64,000 bases of DNA, taken from contig WAID01000013.1 in assembly GCA_016584495.1 (NCBI GenBank), forward strand, positions 1,240,001 through 1,304,000, read 5' to 3'. Position numbers and translations under genes: made by a program. The notes beneath the pieces are model-generated. The model was not told the DNA's origin. It did not search any database and was given only the letters and a program-made list of their open reading frames with translations. The stretch is from Celoporthe dispersa (lineage: Eukaryota > Ascomycota > Sordariomycetes > Diaporthales > Cryphonectriaceae). Shown one piece after another: positions 35,678 to 45,440 of this stretch. Each line of letters opens with the position of its first letter. The first letter of the stretch is position 1.

Positions 35678-36876
35678 GGCTTGAACTGTGACAACTTGAT
35701 TACCTGTATGTTTTCAGTTTTGTGCGTGGACGATATCATTTGAGGCTTCTGTTCTTACCGTTCTGCTCTGGGTGAATCTTGGAAAGGGAGTTTGAAGAAG
35801 CACACGACCGATGTTGCCTTAAAAAAAAAAAAAGAAAAGAGAGTGAATATGCCGACAAGACAAGGGGATGGCTTTTTTCAAAAGACATGTCGTGTTGTTC
35901 CATTGTCATTGTTCGAGATGTTTCCCCTGGCAGACCGTTTCCGGTCGGCGTTTCTTTGTGAGAGGTCGCGCGGGTTTGTCCGCGACTCCCTTTCAGAGAT
36001 GGGATTTTGTTCGATGAAAAGAAATCCGGCTTATCAAAAGAACACTCCTGTTTGTCTCTAGCGAGACTGGATCAAGTTGAAAAGAAGAAAGAAAAACAAG
36101 AAGAGAAAGAATTGGGATTCAGCTGATTGTTGCAGCTTGTAAGACACGAGCTTCCTGCTCCCGACCATGGATTTGAACTCTTGACTACCTCGGGAGGATT
36201 TATCTGGGGGAGTCCAGGCATCTGGGTGACATGATTCCTACTTGTCTTAGCCAAGATTTGACAAAGAACGTACTGCAGTTGAATACAAAGTAGTGAGCCT
36301 CATGCGTGGCATGAGCTTAGATCCCTACTCCGCTCCGCCTCCGGCCCTTTGCCTCTATGACTCCACCTTGAAAGCCGAAACTTTGTTTCCACTGCAGGAG
36401 CAGGTTCGCATATTTCAATTTAAATAATGTATCTCAAGTCAACTCCACTGCGAAAGGTTGAAGTTGTATGAGATGTTGACATCCAACCTGGTATGGCATA
36501 TAGAGGTGGGCTGGGATCTCATGCTCAGCCCATGTGTACTTGAGTGAAGGTGGTCAGGATATTCTCGACAGATCATCTCGAAAGTATGTAGGCAGCTCCT
36601 ACGCCCGTATCAAATTCGACCGACGGGGAAAGCAGCAGCGTAAATAATGAGGGCAGAGCTGTTCTTAGCCTGTAATTACGCACTCTCCGGAAGCCCGGTG
36701 ACGGAACGAAATTGGGACATCCAGGCAAGAATTGTCCATGCATTTCTAAAAGACCATCCAGCTCGAGAGGGATAGGAGCCCATGGCGCGTCTACGGAATC
36801 ATGATCAGACTCGTTCGTGACTCCAGCGGGAGCCTGACCGGAAAATATCTTGGTAGCTGTGTTGATGGGTGACACC

Positions 36877-36901
36877 ATCCATCCATCCATCCATCCATCC
36901 A
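36877..36901. repeat. (ATCC)n microsatellite
   Basis: About six tandem copies of a tetranucleotide. Confidence 0.9.
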
Positions 36902-37372
36902 CACTCTGCACGCAAGATGTGCGGGAATCACGTCCTGGTGATCCCGCATCTCGTAGAGACGACATGCACTTCCATTTCCACAAGTACGCGACGAGTCGAC
37001 ACCTCCTAGTATGCCCAGAGAGGGATTCCGTCCACCACTGCCGAACCCTGGACCAACGAATGAGACGAGGTAGAAAGAGGATGAGGCTCTAGGATGTCAT
37101 GCCAGGTCGAACCCGGAGCGATGACACGTCGAAACGGCATGCAAACTCGTCGAAATGGAGCGTTGCCGATTCGCCAGAGATTATCTCTAGCGAATCAAAA
37201 ACTCTGCAATTGAATGCTGACACCTGCTGGCAGGCCCTATCCTTGCTCCCGTTCCTGCAGCTCGTTCGACGTTACCCAACATCGGCCCACCCGCAACGCC
37301 ACTGGCTGTCAAGTCCCTTAGTGCCTTGCTGCCCACCCAGCGCCAGCGCAGCTTTGCCCAGCTATAAATGCG

Positions 37373-37378
37373 ACCGTC
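37373..37378 (+). promoter_or_regulatory. TATA box of the Cys-rich protein gene
   Basis: TATAAA lies 168 bp upstream of the ATG at 37546, followed by a pyrimidine-rich stretch. A strong TATA element with a long C/T-rich leader suggests a highly expressed or inducible promoter. Confidence 0.6.
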
Positions 37379-37545
37379 TTCCCTCCTCTCTCGACTTGAC
37401 ATACACCATTCCGGACACCCAGCACAGACTAGCTCTGCCTTCTCGACACCAATCACACCTCCTTCCACCCTGCTTCCTACAACCACCAGACGCGCCCCCC
37501 TCTCAGCTCGTCTCAACCCTTTGACAATCCAACACCACCACCACA

Positions 37546-37899
37546 ATGGCCACTATTGCGAAGCCCTCCACCTGCTGCGGCAAGGGTGGCGACTCCTGCG
37601 TCTGCGGTAAGCTCTCCCGATCCACGCCAAAGCAGCACCCTCCCTCCCTCTCCTTACCCGTCGTTCTCAATTGCTGATCTCTCCCACCCCCCTCTCTAGC
37701 CCAGAAGGCCACCTGCTCCTGCGGCGCCAAGCCCGCCCTCCAGTGTACCTGTGACAAGGCCGCCACGGAGAACGTCAAGCCCGCCGCCTCCGCCTCCTGC
37801 GCTTGCGGTCTCCGGGCTGCCGGGGCTTGCACGTGTGACAAGAACGGTGCTGTGGGCGGCAGCAACCCCAACGAGATCGACTTCACGACGAAGAAGTAG
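37546..37899 (+). CDS. Cys-rich metallothionein-like small protein
   Basis: Two exons (37546-37606 and 37700-37899) give 86 aa. The start is strongly placed (CCACAATGGCC). Cysteines come as CC or CxC pairs: STCCGKGGDSCVC, then CSCGAKPALQCTC, then CACGLRAAGACTC. This is the layout of a fungal family of small Cys-rich proteins that resemble copper metallothioneins (I believe the group is listed as DUF7871, from memory). The internal units repeat with Lys/Ala/Glu-rich spacers. Metal binding or sulfur buffering in the cytosol is the likely role by analogy. There is no signal peptide. The TATA box and CACCACCACA leader fit strong expression. The gene is intact. Confidence 0.85.
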
Positions 37900-38672
37900 G
37901 GAGAGATTATGGACTCTCTTTGCTTTGTCAACATACATATACCTACGGGCCGGGGGCCAATGGGTACTCGGTGGAGCGGGATCGGATACAGAGACGGACA
38001 ACACGGCGGCACCGATGTTAGCGTCCTTGCAGAATTAAGCCTGGAGGACGTGAACGGCCCACAGCAAGTGCCACGGAGCGGCTCACTGGGCAAGAGGGAT
38101 CACATATTACTCTGGTGGATGGAGCGAGCCCCTTCGTCTCCGTTCGGGATCTGTCCCCGTGCGGCAGGCTGAGCCTCCTCCCAGGCATCGTCAGGCTGTC
38201 CAGACAGGGACCACGACAAGGCCAACACGGCAACTATTTGGAGCACATGATGAATTTTAGGCGCATGACTGGGATGGTGGAAAAATTAAGATACCCAAAT
38301 TAAAATTAAAAAAAAAAAAAAGAAGAAGACATCGCTAAGATGCACCCAGCCCTTTCCTACCCGACCGTGACTCTATTTTCCAAAGGAATTGACCTCCTTG
38401 CCTCCCGCCTTTCTGGAAGTCTCTTTTTTCTTCCACAGTTGGTATCGTAAATGCGGCCTGCCTGAGATAGATGGCTTGCTTCGAGCCTTTGATGCGCCCA
38501 GTGCCGGCTCTTTGACCCAGCTGGCTGTTCTTGACAGAATGCCTCCCAGTTCTGATGTGTCCGTGCAACCTCTCCCACCATGCCTAAAGTGGAGGAGATT
38601 CGATCATATTATGGCGGGCGTAGCCCGACACCTAGTCTCGATTGCCATCTTCCAGACTTTCCCTCAAAGTCA
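37900..38672. other. Convergent intergenic region
   Basis: 3' flanks of the Cys-rich gene and of the small secreted protein gene. An A-run lies at 38307-38320. No gene is seen. Confidence 0.55.
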
Positions 38673-38939
38673 CTAGGACCTCTCATATGTAGTATTCCCC
38701 TTCCCGCCCCTCGCAACCTCGGCGCGAGTTTGCTTGGAGGGCATGCACTTCCTCACGCACGCCCTCGAGTCGGTACTGCATGTGTCATAGTTGCCGTAGT
38801 CCACCATACACAGCTCGTAGACGGCGGTACACCGTGTGCGGCACGCCGGGTAGGTTATGAGGCCGGCAGACGGCCGTGTGAGGGCGAGCAGGAGGATCGT
38901 CAGGGCGAGGAATATTGTAGGCGCCGCAGGGCTTGTCAT
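38673..38939 (-). CDS. Small secreted cysteine-rich protein (88 aa), effector-like
   Basis: The ATG at 38939 starts a signal peptide with a strong hydrophobic core (IFLALTILLLAL) and a probable cleavage after PSAG, near residue 26. The mature part of about 62 residues has six cysteines (PAC, RTRC, YELC, YDTC, SRAC, RKC) in a spacing that would allow three disulfides. The tail is basic. Size, secretion signal and even Cys number fit candidate effectors or small secreted proteins of filamentous fungi, but also other extracellular peptides. I recognise no named family. It has no intron and its own upstream region. Confidence 0.6.
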   Translation of the reverse strand: MTSPAAPTIFLALTILLLALTRPSAGLITYPACRTRCTAVYELCMVDYGNYDTCSTDSRACVRKCMPSKQTRAEVARGGKGNTTYERS

Positions 38940-40500
38940 GACGGTTCAGGGTGTTCGGGTTGAGGGTGTGACCGGGGGGAGTTGAGACGACGGATTGGAA
39001 GGTTGGCTGGTTCAATGTTGAATGAGCTCATGAGGCAGCAGCAAACTGACGGCGGACAAGAGACCAGAGACAAAGATGGAGAGAGTCGTCAAGACAGGGT
39101 GCTGTTTGGTTTTTTTAAATTGTGAGGCGTAGAGGGATGTTCATTAGACACTGTGGTCGCGTACTCAGCGAGCCTGGCTTAAAACGATGTAAGCTTACAC
39201 GGCCGTCCCTGTGTCTTGTCCCTACTCGCCGTAGATCAAAGGCCTCTGGTCTCATTTATGGCCCTCTACGACTGCGTAGGGAAAAAAAAGGTTATTAAGC
39301 GACGGGGCCCAGGAATCAGGCCGCGCCAGGCGAACATTGCCTTTCTAGCTTGGTGACGTTGTTTTTGTTGGCGTTGTCTTGTGCCTTAGGCAAGGGCCCG
39401 CTTTTTAGGGAACACTTTGCAGCGGTCGCCTGGAGGAGGCTGATCTGGGGACGTCTCGAAGGGAGTCATTCGAGGTACGATCAGGTCTAATCTCCTGGGC
39501 AGCGTGTGGATCAACAAATTTGCGGACGCAGGAGAAAAGCTGATCTGTAAATCTAGCGAGTGGTCAGCCAGATGACTGATTTGGCTGATTGTTGACGTAA
39601 GGGCTACGAGCGCTTGTCCAAACGCCGTGGTGGATATCAATAGAATTCCCATGTTTGTCGAGGTGCGCGCGTTCTGGAATCAGCTGGCTGATTTCCAAGC
39701 TACGGTATATTTTTTCCTGATTGTCACGTGTCCCCCGAGTGGTCTTGTTATTATCACCGCGGAGCCTCCTTCCAGCGTGCCACTTGGCGAGCAAGGGCGA
39801 GTATGTACATTGTACTATACATAGTAATACTGATTACCCCCCCTGCCCCTGTCCTTACATGCCTACCTTGGGGAGTATTCGCTAGCCAGCCCTATAGACC
39901 TACTTATGCTTGGCGTGGACCAATGAAAATAAGCCATTTCCTCTTCAATAGAAAACCCCGGCCCCTCGAGTTGTAGATACGTATTGTCCCGCGGCTGATC
40001 CTGCCAACCTGCAGACAATAATGAGGCTCTTTTGAGGGTTTCGTGCATTTGGGGGAGTGGGTTCCATCGTGCACGGACTTTTGGCTGTATTGATTTCTTT
40101 GTACATAAGGTACGTACTGCTTAAAAAGTGGGGTCATACCCCTGCAACCTGTGATCTCGACCTCCGCCCTCTGCTATATAATCGTGGGTTTTTTGGGCAC
40201 ACCTTGAGAATCTTCCTTCTTACCACGAACGCGCTCGCGAAGTTTGATTACAACGTTACCAACAACAATCAAACTTCAAGGTTCGTTTACCAAGTTGATC
40301 ACCAGATCATCATCAGCTCTCTTCATCACAGAACCCATACGCGTTTCGTTTTGACACGCAACAGTCTCACCATCACCACATCCATCTTCCCCTCCTACCT
40401 TGAACGCTACACCAGAAGTACGCGTTCTGTACACCCTCATCTTAACCCCCTCGCCACGAACTTCACCTTACCTCACGTAACCATCACGCACCGCCCACCA
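38940..40500. other. Intergenic; RCC1 upstream region with long open leader
   Basis: No gene is seen in 38940-40056. From 40057 to 40500 the RCC1 frame is open without a stop. Its composition (for example many His/Thr codons) looks like C/A-rich leader, not protein. Confidence 0.5.
40175..40182 (+). promoter_or_regulatory. Possible TATA element upstream of RCC1
   Basis: TATATAAT lies about 320 bp before the chosen RCC1 start codon and is followed by a C/T/A-rich leader. If it is the real promoter element, the open frame upstream of 40501 is 5' UTR, at least in part. Confidence 0.4.
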
Positions 40501-42681
40501 ATGCCTCCTAAGAAGGCTGTTGCTGCGCTTGCGCAGTCCGTCAAGGCTCGCGTCTCTCGAAAGAGCGCGACCAAGACCGCTACCACCTCTTCCTCTTCCT
40601 CTGCCGCCGCCGCCCCCAAGAAGCGTGCTGCCTCTAAGAAGGCCACCAAGACCAGCTCAGGCACCATCACTGCCGAGAACAACCCCGCCGCTGGTACCAA
40701 GAAGAAGCCCGTCGCCAAGTCCGCTGGCAAGGCTCCCTCTCTGCGCGCTAACATGTCGCGCAAGCGTAAGGCTACCGACGACGACGATGAGGACGAGCAG
40801 GAGAGCGAGGGCCCTGCCCCCAAGAAGACCAAGACGGCTCCCAAGAAGCCCGCTGTCTCCAAGACCAAGTCTGCCGCTGCTAAGAAGCCCGCTGCTACCA
40901 AGACCAAGGCTGCAGCTAAGAAGTCTACCTCTACCGCCACCGCCAGCAAGACCAAGGCCGCCGCTACCAAGAAGACTGCTGCCGCCAAGTCTACTGCTGC
41001 CAAGAAGCGCAAGTCTGCCGATGATGATGAGGACGAGAACGAGAACGAGGGCCCTGCCCTCAAGAAGACCAAGACGGCCGCCAAGAAGTCTGCCGCCGCC
41101 AAGTCTACTGCTGCTAAGAAGCGCAAGTCTGCCGATGACGATGAGGAGAACGATGCTCCCGCTGCCAAGAAGGCCAAAGTCACCCGCAAGAAGACCGTCC
41201 AGGCTGCCCCCCAGAAGAAAGCAGCCCCTGCCCCCAAGGTCAAGATCGGTGTCCAGATCAACTTCGCCCCTACCCAGGTTCTCGATGTCTACGTCTTTGG
41301 CGAGGGTAGCGCTGGTGAGCTTGGCCTTGGTGCCACGAAGGTCGATGGCAAGAAGCCCATCGACGTCAAGCGTCCCCGCAAGAATGCCAACCTGTCTGCC
41401 GAGCTTGTCGGTGTCGTCCAAGTCGCCTGCGGTGGCATGCATGCTATCGCCCTCACCAAGGACAACAAGATCCTTACCTGGGGCGTCAACGACCAGGGCG
41501 CCCTGGGTCGCGACACCCAGTGGGATGGCGGTCTCCGCGATGTTGACGCTGCCGAGGCTTCCGATTCCGACGACTCCGACGACGACTCCGGTCTTAACCC
41601 CCGTGAGAGCACCCCTACTGAGGTGAACACGAAGAATATCGCGCCTGGCACCAAGTTTGTCCAGGTCGCCGCTACCGACAGCGCCTCCTTCGCCCTCACT
41701 GAGGATGGTCGCGTCTACTCTTGGGGCACATTCCGCGTAAGTCTCTTGTCACCTCTCAAAAACAATAATAAAAAAAAACTAAAAAAAAAAACCCTATCCT
41801 CCTGTCTTTTCTGTCACCTACTAATCACGTATATAAAAATACAGTCCTCCGATGGCATCCTGGGCTTCAACAAGGACACGAAGATCCAGTGGTGCCCTGC
41901 CCTCCTCCCCGAGCCTACCAAGGTGGTCGCCATCGCCACCGGCTCCAACCACGTCATGACCCTTGACAACAAGGGCAAGATCCAGACCTGGGGCGCCGCC
42001 GAGCAGAACCAGCTGGGCCGCCGCGTCGTCGAGCGCGACATGAAGGCCTCCGCCCTGCGCCCCGGCGGCCTGAACTTCAAGCGCGGCGTCAAGATCAGCA
42101 AGATCGCCTGCGGGTCGTACCACTCCTTCGCCATCGACGGCAAGGGTGGTGTCTGGGCCTGGGGCCTCAACAACTTCTGCCAGCTCGGCGTCGAGGCCGA
42201 CGCTGGCGAGGACGACGCCACCCTCCTCCAGCCCACGCTGGTGGAGGCTCTGGCCGGCCACGTCGTCACCAACATCGTTGGTGGCGAGCACCACTCGGTG
42301 GCCGTCACCGAGGAGGGCAAGGCCCTGGTCTTTGGCCGCATCGACGGCAACCAGGTCGGCGTCCCGGCCGACGCGTTCTCCCAGGAGAACTGCGTCTACG
42401 ACGACCGCGGCCAGCCGCGGATCCTCACGGTCCCGGCCGTGCTGGACATCCCTGGCGCGGTCGTCAGTGCCGACGCCGGCACTGACACCTCCCTGGTGGT
42501 CACCAGGGAGGGCAAGGCGTACAGTTGGGGGTTCAACTCCAACTACCAGTGCGGCGTCGGCCCGACGGCCGGCGACGTCCTCGTCCCCACGCTGATTGAC
42601 AACAGCGTGGTGCGGGACGCGTCGGTCGTCTGGGCTGGCGCCGGCGGCCAGTTCAGCATGCTGGCCAGCGTGGCCGCCTGA
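40501..42681 (+). CDS. RCC1-like guanine nucleotide exchange factor for Ran
   Basis: Two exons, 40501-41736 and 41845-42681, give 690 aa. The start at 40501 sits in a good context (CCACCAATGCC) and opens MPPKKA. Residues 1-260 form a Lys/Ala-rich, histone-H1-like tail with acidic patches. A 38-residue unit (KSTAAKKRKSADDDE... type) occurs twice, with a 114-nt period beginning at 40987 and 41101. From about residue 262 come the RCC1 propeller repeats: VYVFGEGSAGELGLG, ACGGMHAIALTKDNKILTWG, FALTEDGRVYSWG, IACGSYHSFAIDGKGGVWAWG, VGGEHHSVAVTEEGKALVFG, TSLVVTREGKAYSWG. The family loads Ran with GTP on chromatin, driving nuclear transport and spindle assembly. The basic tail may help chromatin binding. 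The 108-nt intron has no stop and is a multiple of three. Confidence 0.93.
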   Translation: MPPKKAVAALAQSVKARVSRKSATKTATTSSSSSAAAAPKKRAASKKATKTSSGTITAENNPAAGTKKKPVAKSAGKAPSLRANMSRKRKATDDDDEDEQESEGPAPKKTKTAPKKPAVSKTKSAAAKKPAATKTKAAAKKSTSTATASKTKAAATKKTAAAKSTAAKKRKSADDDEDENENEGPALKKTKTAAKKSAAAKSTAAKKRKSADDDEENDAPAAKKAKVTRKKTVQAAPQKKAAPAPKVKIGVQINFAPTQVLDVYVFGEGSAGELGLGATKVDGKKPIDVKRPRKNANLSAELVGVVQVACGGMHAIALTKDNKILTWGVNDQGALGRDTQWDGGLRDVDAAEASDSDDSDDDSGLNPRESTPTEVNTKNIAPGTKFVQVAATDSASFALTEDGRVYSWGTFRVSLLSPLKNNNKKKLKKKTLSSCLFCHLLITYIKIQSSDGILGFNKDTKIQWCPALLPEPTKVVAIATGSNHVMTLDNKGKIQTWGAAEQNQLGRRVVERDMKASALRPGGLNFKRGVKISKIACGSYHSFAIDGKGGVWAWGLNNFCQLGVEADAGEDDATLLQPTLVEALAGHVVTNIVGGEHHSVAVTEEGKALVFGRIDGNQVGVPADAFSQENCVYDDRGQPRILTVPAVLDIPGAVVSADAGTDTSLVVTREGKAYSWGFNSNYQCGVGPTAGDVLVPTLIDNSVVRDASVVWAGAGGQFSMLASVAA
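40987..41150 (+). repeat. Tandem coding duplication in the RCC1 tail
   Basis: Two copies of a 114-nt unit differ by a few synonymous or conservative changes. They encode the repeated basic-acidic motif before the propeller. Confidence 0.75.
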
Positions 42682-42704
42682 GGGCATCTTCTTTGCCCTC
42701 GGGC

Positions 42705-42887
42705 TTTGGGTTTTCGGGACCCAAATGTTTCTGTTCGGAGTTTGGGGGCTTGTGTCTCCCCGTCAGGGGGAGAATGTTTTTTAATCCTCCATGGGGAGGA
42801 TTTGGGGGCGGGAAACCTTATGTTCCCGCCCCCGGGAAGGGCAGGCTTTTTCTTTTTTTTTCTTTCTTGTACAATAAAAAATATTGT
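42705..42887 (+). other. Series of four hairpins in the RCC1 3' region
   Basis: Four perfect inverted repeats follow each other: 42705-42711/42719-42725 (7 bp stem, 7-nt loop), 42755-42761/42767-42773 (7 bp, 5-nt loop), 42804-42814/42823-42833 (11 bp GC-rich stem, 8-nt loop) and 42871-42876/42882-42887 (6 bp, A-loop). The last one overlaps an AATAAA. Together they would give a strongly structured 3' UTR. Confidence 0.75.
42873..42878 (+). terminator. Polyadenylation-signal-like AATAAA
   Basis: AATAAA lies about 190 bp after the RCC1 stop, preceded by a T-rich tract. It is a plausible 3'-end signal. Confidence 0.5.
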
Positions 42888-43125
42888 TATGGGGGGGGGG
42901 GGGGCGTTCGGAGTTTATGACCACAAAACAAGATGATTTTTTTCCCCTGTCTTTTTCAAATTTCTTTTCTTTGATTGACTGATGATGATGCTATTCCCAC
43001 ATTCAAGTATCTTATCTAATATCCTGCTCGTAAACATACACGCATCCCGTCTTCATTATGATGAACGGTCCCTTTTTTTTTTCCACCCCAGACCGGGCCA
43101 AGAACCAACCACGCCGCCACATAGC

Positions 43126-44198
43126 CTACGAAGCCCCTGAACCGCCTACGATCTTTGCCATGTTCCCTGAGCCCCGCGACGAGAAGATGGTCATGATGCC
43201 GAAGCCTACATAGAACAGCGCCAGCGGTAGGCGACCAGGCCCCTCATGCTCCTCAGCCGGCCCACGGCGCAGAACATGCCCGAGGCGCTGTAGGTACACC
43301 ACATGATGGCGGCGGAGGTCATGACGATACCCATGGGGGTGTCCATGGGCATGAAGACGCCGACGACGCTCATGGCCAGCAGCGGGATGATGCAGTAGCC
43401 CAGCACGGAGGCGCTGCGGCTCCAGGTGAGCGTTGCGGACAGCTCGTTGGGGTGGTGGCCGTGCTGCGAGGGCGGCGGCTGTGGGGACGATGCGCCGGCA
43501 TAAGGGGTTGCGCCGGCCGGGGAGGGGTTGCCTGGGTCCGCGTCGTCCTGGGGAGTCATGAGGCTGATGATGACGTGCAGGGAGGTCGAGCCCAGCAGCG
43601 ACAGGCCGTAGACGTAGCCGAAGTGGAGGGTGCCGGAGAGGGCGAGCAGGAAGCCGAAGCAGATGAGAAAGATCAGGGGTCCTATGATGTCGCTGTCGTC
43701 CATCAGGTGCTGGTCGATTCGCCGGAACGGGTTCAGGACTGCTATTGTCTGTCGGGAAGGGAAGGATGAAACCCCCAGTCAGAACTCGTGCTGTCCAGAT
43801 GTGACAGGCACAGGAAGAAAGAGAGGCTGGCAAGGGAGGGGAGGAGAGCCTACCTTTGCTTGGATGTGCCCAAAGTTGATGTCCAGCTCCTCCAGCAGCG
43901 ACGGCTCGCCCTCGTACCCCTCTGCCGAGAACGCTGCAAGCCAGCCCGTCCTCAGCCCGCCCTGCTCGCCCATGCGCCCCGAGACACCAGCCGCGGGACC
44001 GAAGCCAAAGTTTGCTCCTCCGCTGCCCATCGTGCCGGAGGGGGCGCCGTAGCCGTAGGATGCCTGCGAGGATGCCGCGTGGCCGGAGACATCGCCTGGT
44101 GCGCCGTACGAGGATGGGTAGAACTGGAGGTTCTGGGCGGACTGGGGCGCGTAGGCTGGGTTGCCTTGGGGCTGTGCACCGTAGCCGTATTGCGCCAT
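43126..44198 (-). CDS. YIP1: Yip1-family ER-Golgi membrane protein (frameshifted as given)
   Basis: Two exons (44198-43854 and 43748-43126). The N-terminal half is Gly/Tyr/Ala/Ser-rich (MAQYGYGAQPQG...), ending in the conserved EPSLLEELDINFGHI. Exon 2 begins with TIAVLNPFRRIDQHLMDDSD and has five predicted membrane segments, including DIIGPLIFLICFGFLLALSG and SVLGYCIIPLLAMSVVGVF. These are hallmarks of Yip1/YIPF5, which binds Rab GTPases and supports COPII vesicle formation and ER-Golgi transport. Near 43225-43229 one base is missing, so the frame as given ends early at 43206. The next frame supplies the expected end, LALFYVGFGIMTIFSSRGSGN. With one base added it is 969 nt (322 aa). Yip1 is essential in yeast. 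It is divergent from the Pam16 gene. Confidence 0.9.
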
Positions 44199-44898
44199 GT
44201 TGGCCTCTCTGTTCTGACTTTCTTCGATTTTCTTTGGTGGAAGAGGAGGAGGAGAATGAGGATTGGCTCGGCTGTCAAGGGCGTGTTCGTCGCCTGCTTT
44301 GAAGATGCGTCCGTTGGGGGATGCGGCAGACGCTGCTTTTCTGGTGGCACCTTTGCCTTATTTCGGTGTAGAGAGGAAATGCACAGTCAGGAGATAAAAG
44401 GCTGGCGAAATGAACGATGTGGTGGGTGTTGTGGTGGCAGCCTCGCTATGCAGACCATGCAGAAATTCAGATGTCAAAGAGAGGAATTTCTGGACAGCGA
44501 ATGCACTTCCAAGAGGTTGATGTCAGGATGTTCAGGGGGGGCCAGCTTGTCCTGCAGCTTGTCCTTGCAGGAGGGTCTAGCTGGGGTGCAACGGGTGCCT
44601 GAGCTCTGCTCTCCCGGCAGGCAAACTTTTGTACCGCAGCAGCAGTGGCTTCTGGCAGGCACAAGGTCGAGCCAGGGTCTTTTTTCTCTTTCGGCAAAAT
44701 TTCATGTCGCCATCCTCGCCTTCGCCGGCAGCCAGCCTCTTTGTCTATGATCCCACCTCTCTGGCCTCCCCACTCCCGTGCTCTCAAGACGTCCACTCGA
44801 GGGCGCCATAGTCATTTGACACGACTATATCTCAAGCTCATAGTTGTGGGCACGGCAACAATTCGGGAGGTGCAGCCCAGCGCATCCGACCGTTCACA
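44199..44898. promoter_or_regulatory. Shared upstream region of Yip1 and Pam16
   Basis: A 700-bp head-to-head region between two housekeeping genes of membrane traffic and mitochondrial import. No TATA box stands out. Coding-like frames here are short and unconvincing. It probably holds both promoters. Confidence 0.5.
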
Positions 44899-45440
44899 AT
44901 GGTAAATAAGACCCGAGCCCCGAGCCTCGACATTCCTCCTCCCCTTACCATGGCTGGCGCACATTCTCCCACTCAAGAGGACTCGCACGCACTGACCACC
45001 ACATCTCCTCCCAGGCCTACCGCCTCATAACCCAGGTCGTCCTCATCGGCACCCGCGTCGTGGGCCGCGCCTTTGCCGAGGCCTACAAGCAGGCCTCCGC
45101 CTCGTCCTCCTACCAGCGCGCACAACAAAAAGCCGGCGGCGGCGCATCCGCCTCCGGGCGCGCAAGCATCACGAGCGGCATGACGCTGGACGAAGCTGTC
45201 AAGATCCTGAACGTGAAGCCGCCGCAGGGTGGCAAGGCGGACATGGAGGACGTCATGGAGCGGTTCAAGCGGCTATTTGACGCCAACGACCCGCAGAAGG
45301 GTGGGAGCTTTTATCTGCAGAGCAAGATATTGCGGGCAAGAGAGAGGATCGAGGCCGAGGTGCGGCCCATGCAGGAGAAGATGTCGCAGGAGAAGGAGGT
45401 CAAGGAAGGGTGGAAGCCGAATATCTACAAGGACCGGTGA
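44899..45440 (+). CDS. PAM16: Pam16/Tim16, subunit of the mitochondrial presequence translocase motor
   Basis: Exon 1 is the ATG alone (44899-44901), followed at once by GTAAAT. Exon 2 runs 45015-45440, and the join gives MAYRLITQVVLIGTRVVGRA, 142 aa in total. The hydrophobic N-terminus is the inner-membrane/matrix anchor region. From about residue 55 comes the J-like domain: MTLDEAVKILNVKPPQGGKADMEDVMERFKRLFDANDPQKGGSFYLQSKILRA. As expected for Pam16, the HPD motif of true J proteins is absent. Pam16 binds Pam18/Tim14 and restrains its stimulation of mtHsp70 during protein import at TIM23. The protein is intact and essential in yeast. Confidence 0.92.

Larger units (their letters stand above)
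35678..37545. other. Divergent intergenic region
   Basis: Upstream of both the low-complexity gene (left) and the Cys-rich gene (right). It has an A-run at 35821-35833 and an (ATCC)n repeat at about 36877-36901. The last 180 bp carry a TATA box and C/T-rich leader for the Cys-rich gene. No other gene is seen. Confidence 0.55.
42682..43125. other. Convergent 3' region of RCC1 and Yip1
   Basis: The first 220 bp carry four hairpins and a polyadenylation-like signal (listed separately), then a G14 run (42891-42904). The remainder is T-rich. No gene is seen. Confidence 0.7.

Noticed and set aside
36130..36250. Possible tRNA (GTTCAAATCC on the minus strand)
   Set aside because: The T-arm does not pair, no A-box is placed correctly upstream, and no acceptor stem can be formed.
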